64,000 nt of DNA from Burkholderiales bacterium (GCA_016213265.1 JACRBA010000071.1:1-64000); one strand, 5' to 3'. Positions 9,980 through 21,184 are shown, numbered from the stretch's first letter. Translations and numbers: made by a program. The notes: generated by a model from the letters alone, not told the origin.

Positions 9980-10012
9980 GAGTATGGGCCGCTTCCTTCG
10001 CCGGGCAGGGCT

Positions 10013-10027
10013 TTGCACACTCGACAA
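10013..10027 (+). promoter_or_regulatory. Putative LysR-type operator
   Basis: TTGCACACTCGACAA is a TTG-N9-CAA dyad containing the T-N11-A core of LysR boxes. It lies 54 bases before the ligA-like start, in the region shared with the divergent LysR gene. Confidence 0.45.
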
Positions 10028-10081
10028 CCGGCCGCGCCCCGCGCGCGCTTGATGCACGACAAGCTTCTCCCGGAGACACCC

Positions 10082-10429
10082 ATGCCCACGCCGCCCCGGC
10101 CCATCCCCGGCACCACGCTGTTCGACGGCACCCAGGCCCGCAAGGGCTACGCCCTGAACCGCATGTGCTATTCGTTCAACAGCGCCCTCAGCCGGGCCGA
10201 GTTCCAGCGCGACGAGGCGGCCTACTGCGCGCGCTTCGGGCTGACGCCCGCGCAGACGCGCGCCATCCGCGAGCGCGACGTGCCGGGCCTCATCGCTGAG
10301 GGCGGCAACGTGTACTACCTGGCCAAGTTCGCCGGCATCCTGGGCCTGGACGTGCAGGACCTGGGCGCGCTGCAGACGGGCATGACCAAGGACGCCTTCA
10401 AGGCCATGCTGCTCGCGCACGCCGGCTGA
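10082..10429 (+). CDS. Second LigA-like dioxygenase alpha subunit (paralogue)
   Basis: Predicted 115 aa, shorter than the 133-aa LigA at 298. It keeps IPGTTLFDG, KGYALNRMCYSFN and GGNVYYLAKFAGI but lacks the C-terminal tail. ATG 10082 has GGAG 6 bases upstream; a second in-frame ATG at 10052 has no ribosome site. It is followed after 30 bases by a LigB-like gene. The pair is clearly related to, but well diverged from, ligAB of the same window, so it likely cleaves a related diol acid (for example gallate, a methylgallate or a substituted protocatechuate). The substrate is inference. Confidence 0.88.
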   Translation: MPTPPRPIPGTTLFDGTQARKGYALNRMCYSFNSALSRAEFQRDEAAYCARFGLTPAQTRAIRERDVPGLIAEGGNVYYLAKFAGILGLDVQDLGALQTGMTKDAFKAMLLAHAG

Positions 10430-10459
10430 CCCCACCCACCGACCCGCAACGGAGACCCC

Positions 10460-11302
10460 ATGGCAACCCTCGTCGGTGGCATCACCACCTCCCATGTGCC
10501 GGCCATCGGCCGCGCGATCGCCCAGGGCCTGCAGAACGAGCCCTACTGGAAGCCCTTCTTCGATGGTTTCGTGCCGGTACGCCGCTGGCTGCACGACACG
10601 GCCCGCCCCGATGTGGTGGTGGTCGTCTACAACGACCACGGGCTGAATTTCTTCCTCGACAAGATGCCCACCTTCGCCGTGGGCGCGGCGCCCGAGTACC
10701 TCAACGCCGACGAGGGCTGGGGCATTCCCCAGGTGCCCGCCTTCCGCGGCGAGCAGGACCTGTCCTGGCACCTCATCGAATCGCTGGTGGCCGACGAGTT
10801 CGACCTCACCACCTGCCAGGAGATGGTGGTGGACCATGCCTTCACGCTGCCCATGGCCCTGCTGTGGCCCGACCAGGCTTGGCCGGTGCGCGTGGTGCCG
10901 GTGTGCATCAACACCGTGCAGCTGCCGCTGCCCAGCGCGCGGCGCTGCTACGCCCTGGGCGAGGCCATCGGGCGCGCGGTGCGCCGCTGGCCCGCCGACC
11001 AGCGCGTGCTCGTGCTGGGCACGGGTGGCCTCTCGCACCAGCTGGACGGGGCCCGCGCCGGCTTCATCAACAAGGACTTCGACCTGCGCTTCATGGACAG
11101 CCTGGTGAACGACCCGCGCTGGGCCACGCAGTACAGCACGCACGAGCTGGTGGAGCACACCGGCACGCAGGGCGTGGAACTGCTCATGTGGCTGGCCACG
11201 CGCGCGGCGCTGGGCGAGCACGTGCGCGAGGTGCACCGCAACTACCACATCCCCATCTCGAACACGGCCTCCGGCCTGATGGTGCTGGAGCCGGCGGGCT
11301 GA
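10460..11302 (+). CDS. Second LigB-like extradiol dioxygenase catalytic subunit (paralogue)
   Basis: Predicted 280 aa, LigB superfamily. Likely Fe(II) ligands are His12 (TTSHVPAIG), His60 (VYNDH) and Glu240 (TQGVELLMW); the likely catalytic base is His193 (GTGGLSHQL). All key positions of LigB are kept, so the enzyme should be active. Differences from the first copy are spread along the whole chain; for example TQGVE replaces SEGIE next to the iron Glu. AACGGAGACCCC precedes the ATG. Probably one operon with the small subunit and controlled by the divergent LysR protein. Confidence 0.9.
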   Translation: MATLVGGITTSHVPAIGRAIAQGLQNEPYWKPFFDGFVPVRRWLHDTARPDVVVVVYNDHGLNFFLDKMPTFAVGAAPEYLNADEGWGIPQVPAFRGEQDLSWHLIESLVADEFDLTTCQEMVVDHAFTLPMALLWPDQAWPVRVVPVCINTVQLPLPSARRCYALGEAIGRAVRRWPADQRVLVLGTGGLSHQLDGARAGFINKDFDLRFMDSLVNDPRWATQYSTHELVEHTGTQGVELLMWLATRAALGEHVREVHRNYHIPISNTASGLMVLEPAG

Positions 11303-11321
11303 GGCGGGCCAGAGGGCACCG

Positions 11322-11349
11322 ATGAGGGGCGCGGGCCGGCGCCCCTCAT
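11322..11349 (+). terminator. Strong hairpin after the second ligAB pair
   Basis: ATGAGGGGCGC (11322-11332), loop GGGCCG, GCGCCCCTCAT (11339-11349): an 11-bp perfect stem 20 bases after the ligB-like stop. Only a short TTT follows at 11361, so it may be a stabilising 3' end or a Rho-assisted terminator. Confidence 0.6.
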
Positions 11350-11377
11350 GCCGATGGGGCTTTCCGGCCGCCGCCTG

Positions 11378-11408
11378 TTGACTTGAAGTTGACTTCAACT
11401 TCTACAGT
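11378..11408 (+). promoter_or_regulatory. MerR-type promoter with operator in a 19-bp spacer
   Basis: -35 TTGACT (11378-11383) and -10 TACAGT (11403-11408) are 19 bp apart, the over-long spacer that MerR-family activators need. The dyad TTGAAGT-TG-ACTTCAA (11383-11398) fills most of the spacer. A MerR-family gene lies 0.8 kb downstream, convergent with the two genes served by this promoter. Confidence 0.8.
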
Positions 11409-11444
11409 GACTCCCACGCCGTCCTGGCGCTTCGAGGAGTCCCC

Positions 11445-11939
11445 ATGTTCCCCCTGTCCCCCTGGGCCGCCACCGTCGTGGTCGGCATCGGTGCCACCGC
11501 GGTGCTCGACCTCTGGCTGTGGGGGCTCAAGCGCCTGGGCATGCCCACCGGCAGCTTCGCCCTCGTGGGGCGCTGGGCCGCGCACATGGCCAACGGCCGC
11601 TTCCGCCACCCGGCCATCACGCGTGCGGAGCCCATGCGCCACGAACTCGCCCTCGGCTGGGCCGTGCACTACGCGGTGGGCATCGCATTCGCGGCCGCGC
11701 TGGTGGCCTGGCAGGGCATGGCCTGGGTGCACACGCCGCGCCTCGGCCCCGCACTGCTGACGGGCGTGGCCACGGTGGCGCTGCCACTGTGCGTGATGCA
11801 GCCCGCCATGGGCCAGGGGCTGGCGGCCTCACGCACCCCCACGCCGCTGAAGAACGTGGCCCGCAGCGTCGCCAACCACACGGTGTTCGGCGTGGGCCTG
11901 TACCTCGCCGCGGTGTTGGCCTCTCACTTCACCGGATGA
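11445..11939 (+). CDS. DUF2938-type membrane protein
   Basis: Predicted 164 aa with four hydrophobic segments (about 5-25, 70-92, 100-118 and 142-160). WGLKRLGMPTGSFALVGRWAAHM, a HELALGWAVHYAVGIAFA helix and MQPAMGQGLAASRTP fit the uncharacterised DUF2938 family. GAGGAG stands 5 bases before the ATG. It is the first gene behind the MerR-type promoter and is followed by a DUF2798 gene, so both are likely induced together by the stress sensed by that regulator (inference). No transport motif is recognised. Confidence 0.82.
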   Translation: MFPLSPWAATVVVGIGATAVLDLWLWGLKRLGMPTGSFALVGRWAAHMANGRFRHPAITRAEPMRHELALGWAVHYAVGIAFAAALVAWQGMAWVHTPRLGPALLTGVATVALPLCVMQPAMGQGLAASRTPTPLKNVARSVANHTVFGVGLYLAAVLASHFTG

Positions 11940-11977
11940 CCGCAGCGCGCCGCTGCCCCCTTGAAAGGTTCGATCCC

Positions 11978-12205
11978 ATGTTTCCCCAGAAGCTCGCCCC
12001 CGCCCTCTTCGGCCTCATCCTCTCCGGGCTCATGTCGCTGCTCGTATCCGGCATCGCCACCTACCGCAGCACCGGCCTGTCGGCCGACTTCCTGGCGACC
12101 TGGACCGGAGGCTGGCTCACGGCCTGGCTCGTCGCCTTCCCGGTGGTGCTCGTCGTGGCGCCGCTGACGCGCCGTGCCGTCAGCGCCCTGGTCGCGCGCG
12201 ACTGA
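11978..12205 (+). CDS. DUF2798-type small membrane protein
   Basis: Predicted 75 aa with two transmembrane segments (about 8-28 and 42-62), read as KLAPALFGLILSGLMSLLVS and WLTAWLVAFPVVLVVAPLTRR. The two-helix layout with a PLTRR end is that of DUF2798. GAAAGG lies 9 bases before ATG 11978. It is 38 bases behind the DUF2938 gene and its 3' end overlaps the convergent MerR gene by 26 bases. Function unknown. Confidence 0.82.
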   Translation: MFPQKLAPALFGLILSGLMSLLVSGIATYRSTGLSADFLATWTGGWLTAWLVAFPVVLVVAPLTRRAVSALVARD

Positions 12206-12605
12206 CCGCCGGGCGCTCCAGCGCGCCGGACGCCGCCGCGGACAGCAGGCGCTGGAACGACGGGCATTCGGCGTGGCTGGCCGCCGGGCACACCACGGCA
12301 TGCCGCAGCCCGCGGATCATGGCGCGCAGGCGTTTGACCATCACCTCGAGTTCGTCCGCCTTGGCGGCCAGCGCCGTGCGGTCGATGTCGGCGGCACCGT
12401 GGGGCGTGAGCATCACCCGGATCTCGTCCAGGGAGAACCCCGCGGCCTTGCCCAGGGCGATGAGCGCCAGCTGGTCCAGCACCGCAGGGGCGAACCGACG
12501 CCGCGCCCCGTGTGCGGCGAGCGAACGGATGAGCCCCTTGCGCTCGTAGTACCGCAGTGCCGACGCCGCCACGCCGGACCGCTTGGCCACTTCAGAGATG
12601 TCCAT
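12180..12605 (-). CDS. MerR-family transcriptional regulator
   Basis: Predicted 141 aa. The N-terminal MerR HTH reads MDISEVAKRSGVAASALRYYERKGLI; a coiled-coil dimer helix follows (about 80-110), then a short effector tail with CPAASHAECPSF. The two Cys and a His in that tail are candidates for metal or thiol-reactive sensing; it is not the four-Cys cluster of SoxR. It most likely binds the spacer dyad at 11383-11398 and activates the DUF2938-DUF2798 pair. Start: ATG 12605 is at the natural family start; an in-frame ATG at 12626 is possible. It overlaps the convergent DUF2798 gene by 26 bases. Confidence 0.88.
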   Translation of the reverse strand: MDISEVAKRSGVAASALRYYERKGLIRSLAAHGARRRFAPAVLDQLALIALGKAAGFSLDEIRVMLTPHGAADIDRTALAAKADELEVMVKRLRAMIRGLRHAVVCPAASHAECPSFQRLLSAAASGALERPAVSRARPGR

Positions 12606-12681
12606 GGCGCCGAGGCCCCCTTCCATGCTGCCGACCCTGGCCCGCATGATGACGCGGCCGGCACCACACGGCTACGCCGCG

Positions 12682-12710
12682 AAAAAAACGGGGCCCCGCA
12701 GGGCCCCGTT
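12682..12710 (-). terminator. Intrinsic terminator of the subtilase gene
   Basis: On the minus strand the stem AACGGGGCCC / GGGCCCCGTT with loop TGCG is followed by TTTTTTT. It lies 36 bases after the protease stop. Confidence 0.92.
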
Positions 12711-12745
12711 GTCTTGCCGAAGGCAGCGTGCGCTGCCGCCGGTCA

Positions 12746-14308
12746 TCAGTTGCCGCAGCCTTGGGCAGCGATGCGCTTCTTGGCGGCCAGGGCCTGCACC
12801 AGGCCGTAGCCGGTCTTGCTGTCGCGGCCGGCCACGTCCAGGTCCTTGGCGGACTTGTTCAGCGACTGGCGGATCTGCTCGCCGGTGCAGGTGGGGAAGT
12901 AGCTCCACACCAGGGCAGCGACGGCCGACACGTGCGGCGTGGCCATGGAGGTGCCGTCGAAGTAGGCGTAGTTGGTGGTCTCGACGGCCACCGTGGCGCT
13001 CTGGCCCAGCTTGGTCACCAGGTCGGCACCTTCGGTGTCGGACGCCGTGACCGACGGGATGGTGGTGGCCACGCCGTTCAGCGTGCCGGCGAAGCCGCCC
13101 GCCACGTTGTTGTAGACCACGGCGCCCACGCCACCGGAGTTCTGGCAGTTCAGCACCTTGTCGGAGAAGGCGATGTTGCCGCGCTGGATCAGGCAGACCT
13201 TGCCGGCCACCGAGGTGTCGATGGTCTCACCCAGGCCGAAGTCGGCCAGGGGGGCGGTGGCGCTGGCCACGGGCGAGCCGTCCATGGCGCCCGGGGCGTA
13301 GGTGGTGCCACCCACGGTCAGGGCCGGCTCGGAGCCGGTGCCCATCGGCACCGAAGACAGCACGCCCACGCCCGGCGCCGAGATCTCGACGTCCTTGTTG
13401 CGCTGCGAGAAGCTGGCCCACTGGGCGTTCTCGTCCACGGCCGCCACCGACATCACCGCGGCGTAGCCGGCGGGGTAGGAGGTCAGGGTGTTGCCACCGT
13501 TGCCAGCGGCCGCGATCGACAGGATGCCGGCGGACTGCAGGCTGTCGAAGGTGGCGCGCTCGGACGAGTTGGGCAGCGGGCCGCCCAGCGACATGCTGAT
13601 CACGTTGGCGCCGGCGGCCTGGCACTTCTTGGCCGCGGCCGCCAGGGTGGACGAGTACGCCCAGGCGCCGTCGTCACCGAACACCTTCACGATGTGCAGC
13701 TTGATCTTCTGGTTCGGCAGCACGCCCACCACGCCCTTGTCGGCCTGGTTGATGGCGGAGATGGTGCCGGCCACGTGCGTGCCGTGGTGCGAGCCGTCCA
13801 CCGACCAGGGGCCGGCGCCGCCGATGTCGTCTTCACCGGTGACGTTGGCGTTGTTCTGCAGGTCTTCATGGCCCAGCGAGTAGCCGGAGTCGATGATGCA
13901 GATCTTGCGGTTGGCGGCGTTGGTGTCCTTGACCTTGTCGGCCTGGACCATCTTGATGCCATAGGGCACCAGCTGGCCGAGCTTGTAGGGCTTGCCAGTG
14001 GAGGGGGTGGTCAGGGCGAGCGGGTAGCGCTTGCCGTCTTCTTCCACCAGCTCGACGGCGGCGTGCTTGGCCAGGGCCTGGGCAGCGGCCTTGGGCAGCT
14101 CGACGGCGACGTTGCGGCCATCGATTTCCACCTTGATGCGGCCACCGAAGTTGGCGATGGCGGCACGCGCCATCTTCGCCGCCTGCTCGCCCGACTTGAA
14201 GGTCACGACCACGCGGGTGGTGTCGGCAGCGGCCTGCGCGCCCATCATGGCGAAGGCCAGGCCCAGGCCGGCGACCAGCTGGGTGACCGGGAAGCTCGTC
14301 TTGTTCAT
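12746..14308 (-). CDS. Secreted subtilisin-like (S8) serine protease with PA insert
   Basis: Predicted 520 aa. Signal peptide of about 27 residues (ending MMGAQA), then an inhibitor-like propeptide (about 30-95), then the peptidase S8 domain: Asp140 in CIIDSGYS, His175 in HHGTHVAG, oxyanion Asn270 in AAGNGGN and Ser454 in DGTSMATPHVSA. A protease-associated (PA) domain (about 355-440) is inserted between the Asn and Ser blocks. Paired Cys near both ends of the insert and at the C-terminus may form disulfides. ATG 14308 has GGAG 6 bases upstream. It is probably exported and self-processed, for nutrient scavenging. It ends in a clear intrinsic terminator. Confidence 0.95.
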   Translation of the reverse strand: MNKTSFPVTQLVAGLGLAFAMMGAQAAADTTRVVVTFKSGEQAAKMARAAIANFGGRIKVEIDGRNVAVELPKAAAQALAKHAAVELVEEDGKRYPLALTTPSTGKPYKLGQLVPYGIKMVQADKVKDTNAANRKICIIDSGYSLGHEDLQNNANVTGEDDIGGAGPWSVDGSHHGTHVAGTISAINQADKGVVGVLPNQKIKLHIVKVFGDDGAWAYSSTLAAAAKKCQAAGANVISMSLGGPLPNSSERATFDSLQSAGILSIAAAGNGGNTLTSYPAGYAAVMSVAAVDENAQWASFSQRNKDVEISAPGVGVLSSVPMGTGSEPALTVGGTTYAPGAMDGSPVASATAPLADFGLGETIDTSVAGKVCLIQRGNIAFSDKVLNCQNSGGVGAVVYNNVAGGFAGTLNGVATTIPSVTASDTEGADLVTKLGQSATVAVETTNYAYFDGTSMATPHVSAVAALVWSYFPTCTGEQIRQSLNKSAKDLDVAGRDSKTGYGLVQALAAKKRIAAQGCGN

Positions 14309-14475
14309 CAATCGCTCCGAATTGGATTGCCACCGCGGGCGGCGCCGGGCGGGCAGGTGTCAGGGAAGGAAGAGGCCCGCAGTGTGCGGCCGGCCGCCTG
14401 CCTTGCCCATCACAAAAGCTTCAACGATCCTCACGCCCGCATCCGGGGTCACCCGCAGGGTGTGACGGAGTGCGC

Positions 14476-14500
14476 AGCCGGGCGGCCGCCCCGCCCGGCT
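14476..14500 (-). terminator. Hairpin downstream of the hydrolase gene
   Basis: AGCCGGGCGG (14476-14485), CCGCC loop, CCGCCCGGCT (14491-14500): a perfect 10-bp GC stem starting 10 bases past the hydrolase stop. No T-run follows. Confidence 0.45.
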
Positions 14501-14510
14501 CGGGGCCGCT

Positions 14511-15319
14511 TCAGACCCGCGCAGCGACGAAGCGCTGGACGGCGTCGATCAGCCGGGCGGGTTGGTCACGGTGCGGCGAGTGGCCGCACTCGGGCAGTGC
14601 CAGCACCTCGGTGCCGGGCACCTCGCGGGCGATGCCAAGCACCTGGTCCAGGGTGCCGTACTCGTCGTCGCGGCCCTGCACGGCCAGCACCGGGCAGCGG
14701 ATGGACGCCAGCTCATGGCCGATCGACCAGCTGCGGAACGCCGGATCCAGCCAGATGTCGTTCCAGCCCCAGAAGGCGGAATCGGGGTCGTCGTGGTGGC
14801 GGGCCAGGCGATCGCGCAGGCCGCCCGCGAGGTAGGCCTCGCGCGCCTGGGCGATGCTGCGCACCGACACGTCTTCCACGAGGATGTGCGGGGCCAGCAC
14901 CACCAGGCCCGCCACCCGGGCTGGAAAGTGCGCCGCATGCAGCAGCGCGATCGAGCCGCCGTCGCTGTGGCCGAACAGCCAGGGCGGCTCGGCGAGCGTG
15001 TCCACCCCGACGGCCTCCAACAGGGCGGGCAGCACCTCGTCGGCCTGGCGGTGCATGAAGTCGGGTGCCCAGCGTTCGCCCGGCGGGCGAGGCGTGGAGC
15101 GGCCGTAGCCGGGGCGGGAGTACACCAGCCCGCGCCAGCCCAGCGCGTCCACCAGGCGCTGGGGAAAGTCGCGCCACAGCGAGACCGAGCCCAGCCCCTC
15201 GTGCAGGAACACCATCAGCGGCCGGTCGTGCCGCTGCGCCGAGAGCCAGCGGTACTCGATGTGCGGGGGCCCGCCGCCGGCACCGGCCAGGCCGGCCAGG
15301 GCCACGTGCTGCGTCGCCG

Positions 15320-15323
<4 letters not shown>
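14511..15323 (-). CDS. Alpha/beta hydrolase of the box cluster
   Basis: Predicted 270 aa, alpha/beta hydrolase fold: HEGLGS oxyanion loop, nucleophile elbow GHSDGGS (Ser in the G-x-S-x-G position), Asp in QGRDDEYG and His in CGHSPHRDQP. It starts at GTG 15323, which overlaps the TGA of the ligase (GTGA), so the two are translationally coupled. Similar hydrolases sit in other box clusters. It could hydrolyse a benzoate ester, a lactone, or a stalled acyl-CoA (inference). No signal peptide is seen, so it should be cytoplasmic. Confidence 0.85.
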
Positions 15324-16891
<1,568 letters not shown>

Positions 16892-16933
16892 CGCTGTCTC
16901 CTTTGACCTGCCGGCTTGCACCGGGGGGTGGGA

Positions 16934-16996
16934 TGCACTATTGTGCTTGCAGGCACTCTAGATCCGGCCCCGGACCATGTCAAGCACTATATTGCA
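16934..16996 (-). promoter_or_regulatory. bclA promoter flanked by two putative BoxR sites
   Basis: On the minus strand TTGACA (16983-16978) and TAGAGT (16960-16955) are 17 bp apart, a good sigma-70 promoter for bclA. Site A, TGCA-N6-TGCT (16934-16947), covers the region of the predicted start point. Site B, AGCA-N6-TGCA (16983-16996), abuts the -35 box. BoxR of Azoarcus binds TGCA-N6-TGCA palindromes (recalled, not checked), and the sites here are one base off that rule. Confidence 0.7.
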
Positions 16997-17924
16997 TCCT
17001 TCCACCGCCATCGACGCCGAGGGCGCGCCGCCCCCCGGCGGTGAGGACAAGCATCCGTTCCTCGTGGCGCTGGGCGAGCGGGTGCGCGCCTTGCGCGCGC
17101 GCCGCGGCATGACGCGCAAGGCGGTGGCCGCGGCGGCCGAAGTGTCCGAGCGGCACCTGGCGAACCTGGAGTACGGCACGGGCAATGCCTCCATCCTGGT
17201 GCTGCTGCAGGTGGCGCAGGCGCTGCAATGCCCGCTGGCCGAGCTGATCGGGGATGTGACCACCTCGTCGCCCGAATGGCTGCTCATCCGCGAGATGCTG
17301 GAGCACCGTGACGAGCCCAGCCTGCACCGCGTGCGCCTGGCCATCGGCGAGCTGCTGGGCACCGGCGCGGGGCCCCAGCGCGCCGACGGGCAACAGCCGC
17401 CCCGGGTGGCGCTCGTGGGGCTGCGCGGGGCGGGCAAGTCCACCCTCGGCCAGATGCTGGCCGACGACCTGGGCTTCCCCTTCGTGGAGCTGAGCCGGGA
17501 GATCGAGAAGTTCGCCGGCTGCAGCATCTCGGAGATCCAGGCCCTGTACGGGCAGAACGCCTACCGGCGCTACGAGCGGCGGGCGTTGGAAGAGGCGATC
17601 CAGATCTACCCCGAGGCGGTGATCGCCACCCCCGGCGGCCTGGTGTCGGACGCGGCCACCTTCAACCTGCTGCTGTCGCACTGCACCACCGTGTGGCTGC
17701 AGGCCGAGCCGGAAGACCACATGCGCCGCGTGCAGGCCCAGGGCGACCTGCGCCCCATGGCGGCCAGCCGCGAGGCCATGGACGACCTCAAGCGCATCCT
17801 GGCCGGCCGCGCGGCCTTCTATTCCAAGGCCGACCTCCGCGTGGACACCAGCGCCCAGCCGCTGGAAGCCACGTTTGCCGCGTTGCGGCGGGTGGTGCGG
17901 GAGGCCCTGCGCCTGCCCACCTGA
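16977..17924 (+). CDS. boxR: BoxR-type repressor: XRE helix-turn-helix fused to a shikimate-kinase-like domain
   Basis: Predicted 315 aa. Residues about 26-90 form an XRE-type HTH (ALRARRGMTRKAVAAAAEVSERHLANLEYG). Residues about 142-310 match shikimate kinase: P-loop GLRGAGKSTLGQM (148-160), VELSREIEKFAG, and the ATPGGLVSD region. In known BoxR the kinase-like part senses benzoyl-CoA and relieves repression of the box genes. It is divergent from bclA and upstream of boxCBA. The annotated ATG 16977 overlaps the -35 box of bclA and has no ribosome site; a downstream start such as GTG 17064 is possible. Confidence 0.93.
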   Translation: MSSTILHPSTAIDAEGAPPPGGEDKHPFLVALGERVRALRARRGMTRKAVAAAAEVSERHLANLEYGTGNASILVLLQVAQALQCPLAELIGDVTTSSPEWLLIREMLEHRDEPSLHRVRLAIGELLGTGAGPQRADGQQPPRVALVGLRGAGKSTLGQMLADDLGFPFVELSREIEKFAGCSISEIQALYGQNAYRRYERRALEEAIQIYPEAVIATPGGLVSDAATFNLLLSHCTTVWLQAEPEDHMRRVQAQGDLRPMAASREAMDDLKRILAGRAAFYSKADLRVDTSAQPLEATFAALRRVVREALRLPT

Positions 17925-17950
17925 GGCCCACGGGCATGCGCGCGAGCGCA

Positions 17951-17995
17951 TGCATTAAACTGCTTGCGCATCGATAAGCGATGCACTATGCTGCG
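17951..17995 (+). promoter_or_regulatory. boxC promoter with two putative BoxR sites
   Basis: TTGCGC (17964-17969) and TATGCT (17987-17992) with a 17-bp spacer form the candidate promoter. Sites TGCA-N6-TGCT (17951-17964) and TGCA-N6-TGCG (17982-17995) touch the -35 box and cover the -10 box. A perfect inverted repeat GCATCG-ATAAG-CGATGC (17968-17984) fills the spacer. Confidence 0.65.
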
Positions 17996-18041
17996 TCTCA
18001 TGGTGGCGCCACGGCGCGCGCTGCCGCCAAGGAGACCGCGC

Positions 18042-19718
18042 ATGAGCCCGTCCGCCCACCCCGTCGACCCGCCCCGCGTCGACTACCAGACCCACCCCTC
18101 GCGCTACCGCCACTGGCGGCTGAGCGTGGAAGGCCCCGTGGCCACCCTGGCCTGCGACATCGACGAGAACGGCGGCATCGCGCCGGGCTACAAGCTCAAG
18201 CTCAACAGCTACGACCTGGGCGTCGACATCGAGCTGCACGATGCGGTGAACCGCATCCGCTTCGAGCACCCGCAGGTGCGCACCGTGGTGGTCACCAGCG
18301 CCCGCGACCGCGTCTTCTGCTCGGGCGCCAACATCTTCATGCTGGGCGTGTCCAGCCACGCCTGGAAGGTGAACTTCTGCAAGTTCACCAACGAGACGCG
18401 CAACGGCTTCGAGGATTCATCCGCCCACTCGGGCCTGAAGTTCCTGGCCGCCGTGAACGGCGCCTGCGCCGGCGGCGGCTACGAGCTGGCGCTGGCCTGC
18501 GACGAGATCCTGCTGGTGGACGACCGCTCCAGCGCCGTCAGCCTGCCCGAGGTGCCGCTGCTGGGCGTGCTGCCCGGCACCGGCGGCCTCACCCGCCTGA
18601 CCGACAAGCGCCGCGTGCGCCACGACCTGGCCGACATCTTCTGCACCACCACCGAAGGCGTGCGCGGCCAGAAGGCCAAGGCCTGGCGCCTGGTGGACGA
18701 GGTGGTCAAGCCCGCGCAGTTCGCTGCCCGCGTGCAGGAGCGCGCGCTGCAGCTGGCCGCCACCAGCGACCGGCCCGCCGGAGCGCGCGGCGTGGCGCTC
18801 ACCCCGCTGGAGCGCCGCATCGAGCCCGACGCGCTGCACTACCGCCATGTCAGCGTGACCATGGACCGCGCGCACCGCACCGCCACCTTCGTGGTGCGGG
18901 CGCCCGCCGGTGCGCAGCCCGCCGACGCGGCCGCCATCGAGGCCGCGGGCGCCGCCTGGTACCCGCTGCAGATGGCGCGCGAGCTCGACGACGCGATCCT
19001 CTCCATGCGCACCAACGAGGGCGAGCTGGGCACCTGGCTGCTCACGACGCAGGGCGACCCCGCCGCCGTGCAGGCCATGGACGCCACACTGCGCGCGCAC
19101 GCCGGCCACTGGCTGGTGCGCGAGACGGTGGGCCTGCTGCGCCGCACGCTGGCGCGGCTGGACGTGTCCTCGCGCACGCTGTTCGCCCTCATCGAGCCGG
19201 GCTCCTGCTTCACCGGCACGCTGCTCGAGCTGGCGCTGGCCGCCGACCGCAGCTACATGCTGGTGCTGCCCGATGCGCCCGAGCGTGCGCCGCGCCTGGC
19301 CGTGGACGAGGTGAACTTCGGCCTGTACCCCATGGTCACCGGCCAGAGCCGCCTGGCCCGCCGCTTCTATGGCGAGGCCGAGCCCCTGGCCGCCGTGCGC
19401 GCGCGCCTGGGCGAGCCGCTGGACGGCGACGCCGCGCTGGCGCTGGGCCTCGTCACCAGCGCGCCCGACGACATCGATTGGCCGGACGAGACCCGCATCG
19501 CCATCGAGGAGCGTGTGGCCATGAGCCCCGACGCCCTCACCGGCATGGAGGCCAACCTGCGCTTCAACGGCCCCGAGACCATGTGGACCCGCGTCTTCGG
19601 CCGCCTCACCGCCTGGCAGAACTGGATCTTCCAGCGGCCCAACGCCGTGGGCGACAAGGGCGCCCTGAAGGTCTACGGCACCGGCGACAAGCCCGGCTTC
19701 GGCTGGCAGCGCGTCTGA
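18042..19718 (+). CDS. boxC: 2,3-epoxybenzoyl-CoA dihydrolase (benzoyl-CoA-dihydrodiol lyase) BoxC
   Basis: Predicted 558 aa, an unusually long crotonase-fold enzyme, as expected for BoxC. The first crotonase-like half carries GANIFMLGVSSHAW, AAVNGACAGGGYELALACDEI and EVPLLGVLPGTGG; the second half (about 260-558) is the BoxC-specific part with FNGPETMWTRVFGRLTAWQNWIF. It opens the epoxidised ring of 2,3-epoxybenzoyl-CoA with two waters, giving 3,4-dehydroadipyl-CoA semialdehyde and formate. AAGGAG stands 7 bases before ATG 18042. It is the first gene of the boxC-boxB-boxA unit. Confidence 0.96.
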   Translation: MSPSAHPVDPPRVDYQTHPSRYRHWRLSVEGPVATLACDIDENGGIAPGYKLKLNSYDLGVDIELHDAVNRIRFEHPQVRTVVVTSARDRVFCSGANIFMLGVSSHAWKVNFCKFTNETRNGFEDSSAHSGLKFLAAVNGACAGGGYELALACDEILLVDDRSSAVSLPEVPLLGVLPGTGGLTRLTDKRRVRHDLADIFCTTTEGVRGQKAKAWRLVDEVVKPAQFAARVQERALQLAATSDRPAGARGVALTPLERRIEPDALHYRHVSVTMDRAHRTATFVVRAPAGAQPADAAAIEAAGAAWYPLQMARELDDAILSMRTNEGELGTWLLTTQGDPAAVQAMDATLRAHAGHWLVRETVGLLRRTLARLDVSSRTLFALIEPGSCFTGTLLELALAADRSYMLVLPDAPERAPRLAVDEVNFGLYPMVTGQSRLARRFYGEAEPLAAVRARLGEPLDGDAALALGLVTSAPDDIDWPDETRIAIEERVAMSPDALTGMEANLRFNGPETMWTRVFGRLTAWQNWIFQRPNAVGDKGALKVYGTGDKPGFGWQRV

Positions 19719-19756
19719 GCCCCGCCCGCCGCCCCCACACCAGACGAAGGACAGCC

Positions 19757-21184
<1,428 letters not shown>

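Noticed and set aside
12180-12605. SoxR
   Set aside because: The four-Cys iron-sulfur motif is missing; only two Cys are present in the tail.
17981-19756. Plus-strand open frame running through boxC into boxB
   Set aside because: Only the BoxB part (from 19757) has family similarity; the upstream part is a shadow of boxC in another frame.
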